From Gemmatimonadota bacterium (GTDB lineage: Bacteria; Gemmatimonadota; Gemmatimonadetes; Longimicrobiales; Longimicrobiaceae), in assembly GCA_019240375.1 (NCBI GenBank), contig JAFAYN010000356.1:1-6027 (forward strand): 6,027 nucleotides of DNA, in the 5' to 3' direction. The notes beneath the pieces are model-generated. The model worked only from the letters and a program-made list of their open reading frames with translations. It was not told the origin of the DNA and made no database searches. Positions 1-3,700 of the stretch are shown here, piece by piece; within the stretch, counting starts at the first letter, position 1, and every line of letters begins with the position of its first letter. Made by a program: the position numbers and the translations under genes.

Positions 1-671
1 TGGAGTACCTGGGGCGCACCGACCACCAGGTCAAGGTGCGCGGCTTCCGCATCGAGCTGGGCGAGATCGAGAGCGTCCTGCGCCGGCACCCGCAGGTGGA
101 GGACGCGGTGGTGGTGGTGCGCCCCGACGCGGCGGGGACGCCGCAGCTGGCGGCGTACACCCTTCCCGCGCAGGGGGCCGCGCCGTCGGAGCTGCGCGCC
201 TGGCTCCGGGAGCACCTCCCGGACTACATGGTCCCGGGGAGCTTCACCGCCCTGGCGAGCTTCCCCCTGACCCCCAACGGGAAGCTGGACCGGCGCGCCC
301 TCCCGGCGCCGGAGGGGGCCCAGCACCCCGCGCGGGAGTACGTGGCCCCGCGCACCCCGGTGGAGGAGATCCTGGCCGAGATCATGGCCGACGTGCTCGG
401 GCTGGAGCGCGTGGGGGTGGACGACGACTTCTTCGAGCTGGGCGGGCACTCGCTGCTCGCCACGCGGGTGATCTCCCGGATCCGCAAGTCGTTCGGGGTG
501 GAAACGTCGCTGCGGGCGCTGTTCGAGTCGCCCACGGTGGCGATGCTCGCCGAGAAGCTCGCCGCCCACCAGCCGACGGTGGAGGTGGACGACTGGGAGC
601 TGGCCGAGGAGCTGGAGCGCCTGGCCGAGATGTCGGAAGAGGAAGTGATGCGGCTCCTGAGGGAGGGGTGA
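1..671 (+). CDS. NRPS, C-terminal fragment: A domain (C-terminal part), PCP, acidic tail; 5' end outside window
   Basis: This is the 3' end of a multimodular NRPS gene. The first complete codon is at base 3, giving 222 visible residues before TGA at 669-671. The frame enters within an A-domain: EYLGRTDHQVKVRGFRIELG (A8) comes first, then PLTPNGKLDRR (A10), whose Lys at bases 282-284 is the expected catalytic lysine of the adenylate-forming half-reaction. A complete carrier domain follows, with DDFFELGGHSLLATRV; its Ser (bases 450-452) is the predicted phosphopantetheine site. The last 30 or so residues are acidic and helix-like. The specificity pocket lies upstream, so the activated amino acid is unknown. 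The protein stops directly after the PCP with no thioesterase, reductase or epimerase, so it is not the terminal synthetase. It most likely delivers its thioester to the condensation domain encoded 37 bases downstream. The GTG at base 36 lies inside A8 and is not the real start. Family assignment is secure; the handover is inferred from gene order. Confidence 0.96.
   Translation, partial: EYLGRTDHQVKVRGFRIELGEIESVLRRHPQVEDAVVVVRPDAAGTPQLAAYTLPAQGAAPSELRAWLREHLPDYMVPGSFTALASFPLTPNGKLDRRALPAPEGAQHPAREYVAPRTPVEEILAEIMADVLGLERVGVDDDFFELGGHSLLATRVISRIRKSFGVETSLRALFESPTVAMLAEKLAAHQPTVEVDDWELAEELERLAEMSEEEVMRLLREG
579..668 (+). other. C-terminal acidic tail of upstream NRPS, probable docking element
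   Basis: After the carrier domain the protein ends in about 30 residues rich in Glu, Asp and Leu, including ELAEELERLAEMSEEEVMRL. Spacing of hydrophobic residues suggests one or two amphipathic helices. Short C-terminal motifs of the form (L/M)SEEEV.xLL are, from memory, common at the ends of NRPS and PKS subunits, where they help the next subunit bind. The internal PCP of the downstream protein is followed by a different sequence with no such motif, which supports a role specific to this protein-protein junction. The function is inferred. The next protein does not begin with a recognisable beta-hairpin docking domain, the usual partner of such tails, so the pairing is uncertain. Confidence 0.5.
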
Positions 672-708
672 CCTCCCCCGGGGCCCGTCGGACCCGCACA
701 CCGGAACG
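672..708 (+). other. 37-base gap between the two NRPS genes; no promoter or terminator visible
   Basis: The gap is GC-rich and contains CCCCGGGG (676-683), but no convincing stem with a T-run and no -35/-10 pair. Co-transcription of the two genes is therefore the simplest reading. The ribosome binding site is weak: only GGA at 703-705 lies before the ATG, and it is very close. The start is still well fixed. In the frame of the downstream gene a TGA lies at 658-660, and no ATG, GTG or TTG occurs between it and the ATG at 709. Confidence 0.7.
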
Positions 709-3700
709 ATGAGCGAGATCGCAGACCGCCTGGCGAGCCTTTCCCCCGAGCGCCGTCTCCTCCTGCAGAAGCTGCTGCAGGCGGAGGCGGCCGCGCGCCA
801 CGGGATCCGCCGGCGGGAGGAGGACGGCCCCGCGCCGCTGTCGTTCGCGCAGCAGCGCCTCTGGTTCATGGAGCGGATGGAGCCGGGGACCGCCGCCAAC
901 AACCTGTCCTTCCCCCTGCGGCTGCGGGGGAGGCTGGACGTGGCGGCGCTGGAGCGCGCCCTCGCCGAGATCGTGCGGCGTCACGAGCCGCTGCGCACCG
1001 TGTTCGAGGAGGGGGAAAGGGGGCCGGTGCAGCGGGTCCTCCCCCCCTCGCCCCTCCACCTCCCGCGCGTGGACCTGGGCGGACTGGCGGAGGCGGAGCG
1101 GGAGCGGGTGCTCCGCGCCCTGGTGGACGGGGAGCAGCGGCGCCCTTTCGACCTGGGGCGCGACTGGACGATGCGGGCCACCCTGGTGCGGCTGGGAGAG
1201 GAGGACGCCGCCGTGCTCTTCACCCTGCACCACATCGCCAGCGACGAGTGGTCGTTCGGGGTGGTGGTCCGCGAGCTGTCGGAGCTGTACCGGGCCTTCG
1301 GGGAGGGGCGCCCCTCCCCCCTCCCGGAGCTGGAGCTGCAGTACGCCGACTACGCCGCCTGGGAGCGGGCGAGCGCGGCGAGCGGGACGCTGCGCGACCA
1401 GCTGGGGTACTGGACGGAGCGGCTGCGCGGCGCTCCCCCGGTGCTGGAGGTCCCCGCCGACCGACCCCGCCCGGCGGTGCCGGACCCGCGCGCGGTCACC
1501 CTGACCCTCCCGCTGGGGCGCGAGGTGGACGCGGCGGTGCGGGAGCTGGCGCACCGCGAGGGGGCCACGCTGTTCATGGTCTGCCTGGCGGCGGGGCAGC
1601 TCCTCCTGTCCCGCTACACCGGCGAGGAGGACGTCGTCGTGGGGACCCCCATCGCGGGGCGGACCCGCGCCGAGGTGCAGGGGCTGGTCGGCTTCTTCGT
1701 CAACACCCTGGTGCTGCGCACCGACCTGTCCGGCGACCCCACCGTCCGTGAGCTGGTCCGGCGGACGCGGGAAACCACGCTGGAGGCGTACGCCCACCAG
1801 GACCTCCCCTTCGAGCGGCTGGTGGAGGAGCTGGCCCCCGAGCGGACGCTGCGCCACACCCCGCTCTTCCAGGTCATGTTCACCCTGCAGAACGCCACCC
1901 GGGAGCAGCTGGACCTGGGGGCGCTGCGGATGGAGCAGATCCCGGTGGAGGGGGACACCGACCCGTTCGAGCTGACCCTGGTGGCGGTGGAGATCGAGGG
2001 GGTGCTGGAGTGCGGGATCCGCTACCGGACCGAGCTGTTCGAGCCCGAAACGGTGCGGCGGATGCTGGACCACTACGCGGCGCTGCTGCGGGAGATGGCC
2101 GCGCACCCGGAGCGCCGCCTTTCCGCTCTGTCGCTCCTGGCCCCGGACGAACGGCGGCGGATCGTGGAGGGGTGGAACGCGACGGAGCGGCAGCTCCCCC
2201 GCGACGCCACCCTGCACGAGCTGTTCGCGATGCAGGCCGCGCGCACCCCGGACGCCCCCGCCGTGGTCCACGACGGCGCCGTGCTCCCCTACGCCGAGCT
2301 GGAGCGGCGCTCCGCCCGCCTGGCCGACCGGCTGCGGGCGCGGGGGGTGGGGCCGGAGAGCGTGGTGGCGGTGTGCACCGGGCGCGGCCCGGCGATGGCG
2401 GTCGCCATCCTGGGCGCGCTGCGGGCCGGCGCCGCCTACCTCCCGCTCGACCCGGCGTACCCCGACGAGCGGCTCGCCTGGATGCTGCGCGACGCCGGGG
2501 CCCGGGTGCTCCTGACCGAGGCGGCGCTGGCCGGGCGCTTCGCGGGGAGCGGGATCGGGACGGTGGCGCTGGACGCGGACCCCGGGGCGGAGGAGGACGC
2601 CGCCGCGGAGCACCCCGTCCCGGCCGAGGCGCTCGCGTACGTGATCTACACCTCCGGCTCCACCGGCCGCCCCAAGGGGGTGATGGTGGAGCACCGGGCG
2701 GCGGTCGCCTTCGCGCTGGACATGGCCGCGCGGCTGGAGCTGGGGCCGGGCGACCGGGTGCTCCAGTTCGCCTCGCCGGGGTTCGACGTGGTGGTGGAGG
2801 AGCTGTTCCCGGCCTGGCTGTCGGGGGCGGCGGTGGTGTTCTCGTCGGGGGAACTGTTCGAGCCGCGCGAGCTGCTGCGGGTGGTGGAGCGGGAGGAGGT
2901 CACCGGCTTCGAGCTCCCCACCGCGTACTGGCACGAGTGGGTGCACGAGCTGGTCCGGTCGCGGGCGCGGCTCCCGGAGCGGGTGCGCTTCGTCCTGGTG
3001 GGCGGGGAGCGCGTCCTCCCCGAGCGGCTGGCCGAGTGGGCCCGGCTGCGCCGTCCGCTGGTGCACGTGTTCGGCCTCACCGAAACGGCGTGCACCACCA
3101 CCACCCTGCGCCTGGAAGCGGGGGACGACGGGCGGCGCTGGGCCAACCTCCCGATTGGGAAGCCGGTCGCCAACGCCCGGGTGTACGTGCTGGACGCCGC
3201 GCTGCAGCCGGTCCCGGTCGGCGTTCCCGGCGAGCTGTTCATCGGCGGGGCGGGGGTGGGGCGCGGCTACCTGGGGCGCCCGGAGCTGACCGCGGAGCGC
3301 TTCGTCCCCGACCCCTTCGCGCGCGGGGCGGCCGGGGCGCGCCTGTACCGCACCGGCGACCGGACCCGCTGGCTGGCGGATGGGAACCTGGAGTTCCTGG
3401 GGCGGATCGACCACCAGGTCAAGATCCGTGGCTTCCGCATCGAGACCGGCGAGGTGGAGGCCGTCCTGGCCGAGCACCCGGGGGTGCGCGAGGCGTTCGT
3501 CATGGCGCGGGAGGACGCCCCCGGCGGGGCGCGCCTGGTCGCCTACCTCACGGCCGAGGGCGCGGCCGACCCCGCGCCGGGCGAGCTGCGCGCCCACCTG
3601 GCGGAGCGGCTCCCGGAGTACATGGTGCCGAGTGCGTTCGTCACGCTGGACGCGCTCCCGCTCACCTCCAACGGCAAGGTGGACCGGCGGGCGCTCCCCG

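Larger units (their letters stand above)
835..2148 (+). other. Condensation domain 1 (LCL-like), atypical HHxxxDE active-site motif
   Basis: This domain should form the peptide bond between the chain carried by the upstream synthetase and the amino acid loaded on PCP Ser1044. All seven core motifs are recognisable and in order. The active-site motif reads HHIASDEWS (residues 174-182). Both His and the Asp are kept, but the Gly normally after the Asp is Glu180, whereas the second condensation domain of the same protein has the standard HHIISDGWS. The SFAQQRLW and RHEPLRTVF motifs suggest the class that accepts an L-configured donor. The domain starts within about 40 residues of the N-terminus, as expected for a domain taking its donor from another protein. 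Boundaries are approximate. Confidence 0.88.

Noticed and set aside
672..708. Transcription terminator or promoter between the two genes
   Set aside because: The short palindrome CCCCGGGG has no loop or following T-run, and no promoter-like pair is visible in 37 bases.
1248..1751. Forward open frame of about 167 codons inside condensation domain 1
   Set aside because: Gly/Ala/Arg-rich shadow frame, out of register with the NRPS, which is intact here. The similar frame at 3380-3844 is rejected for the same reason.
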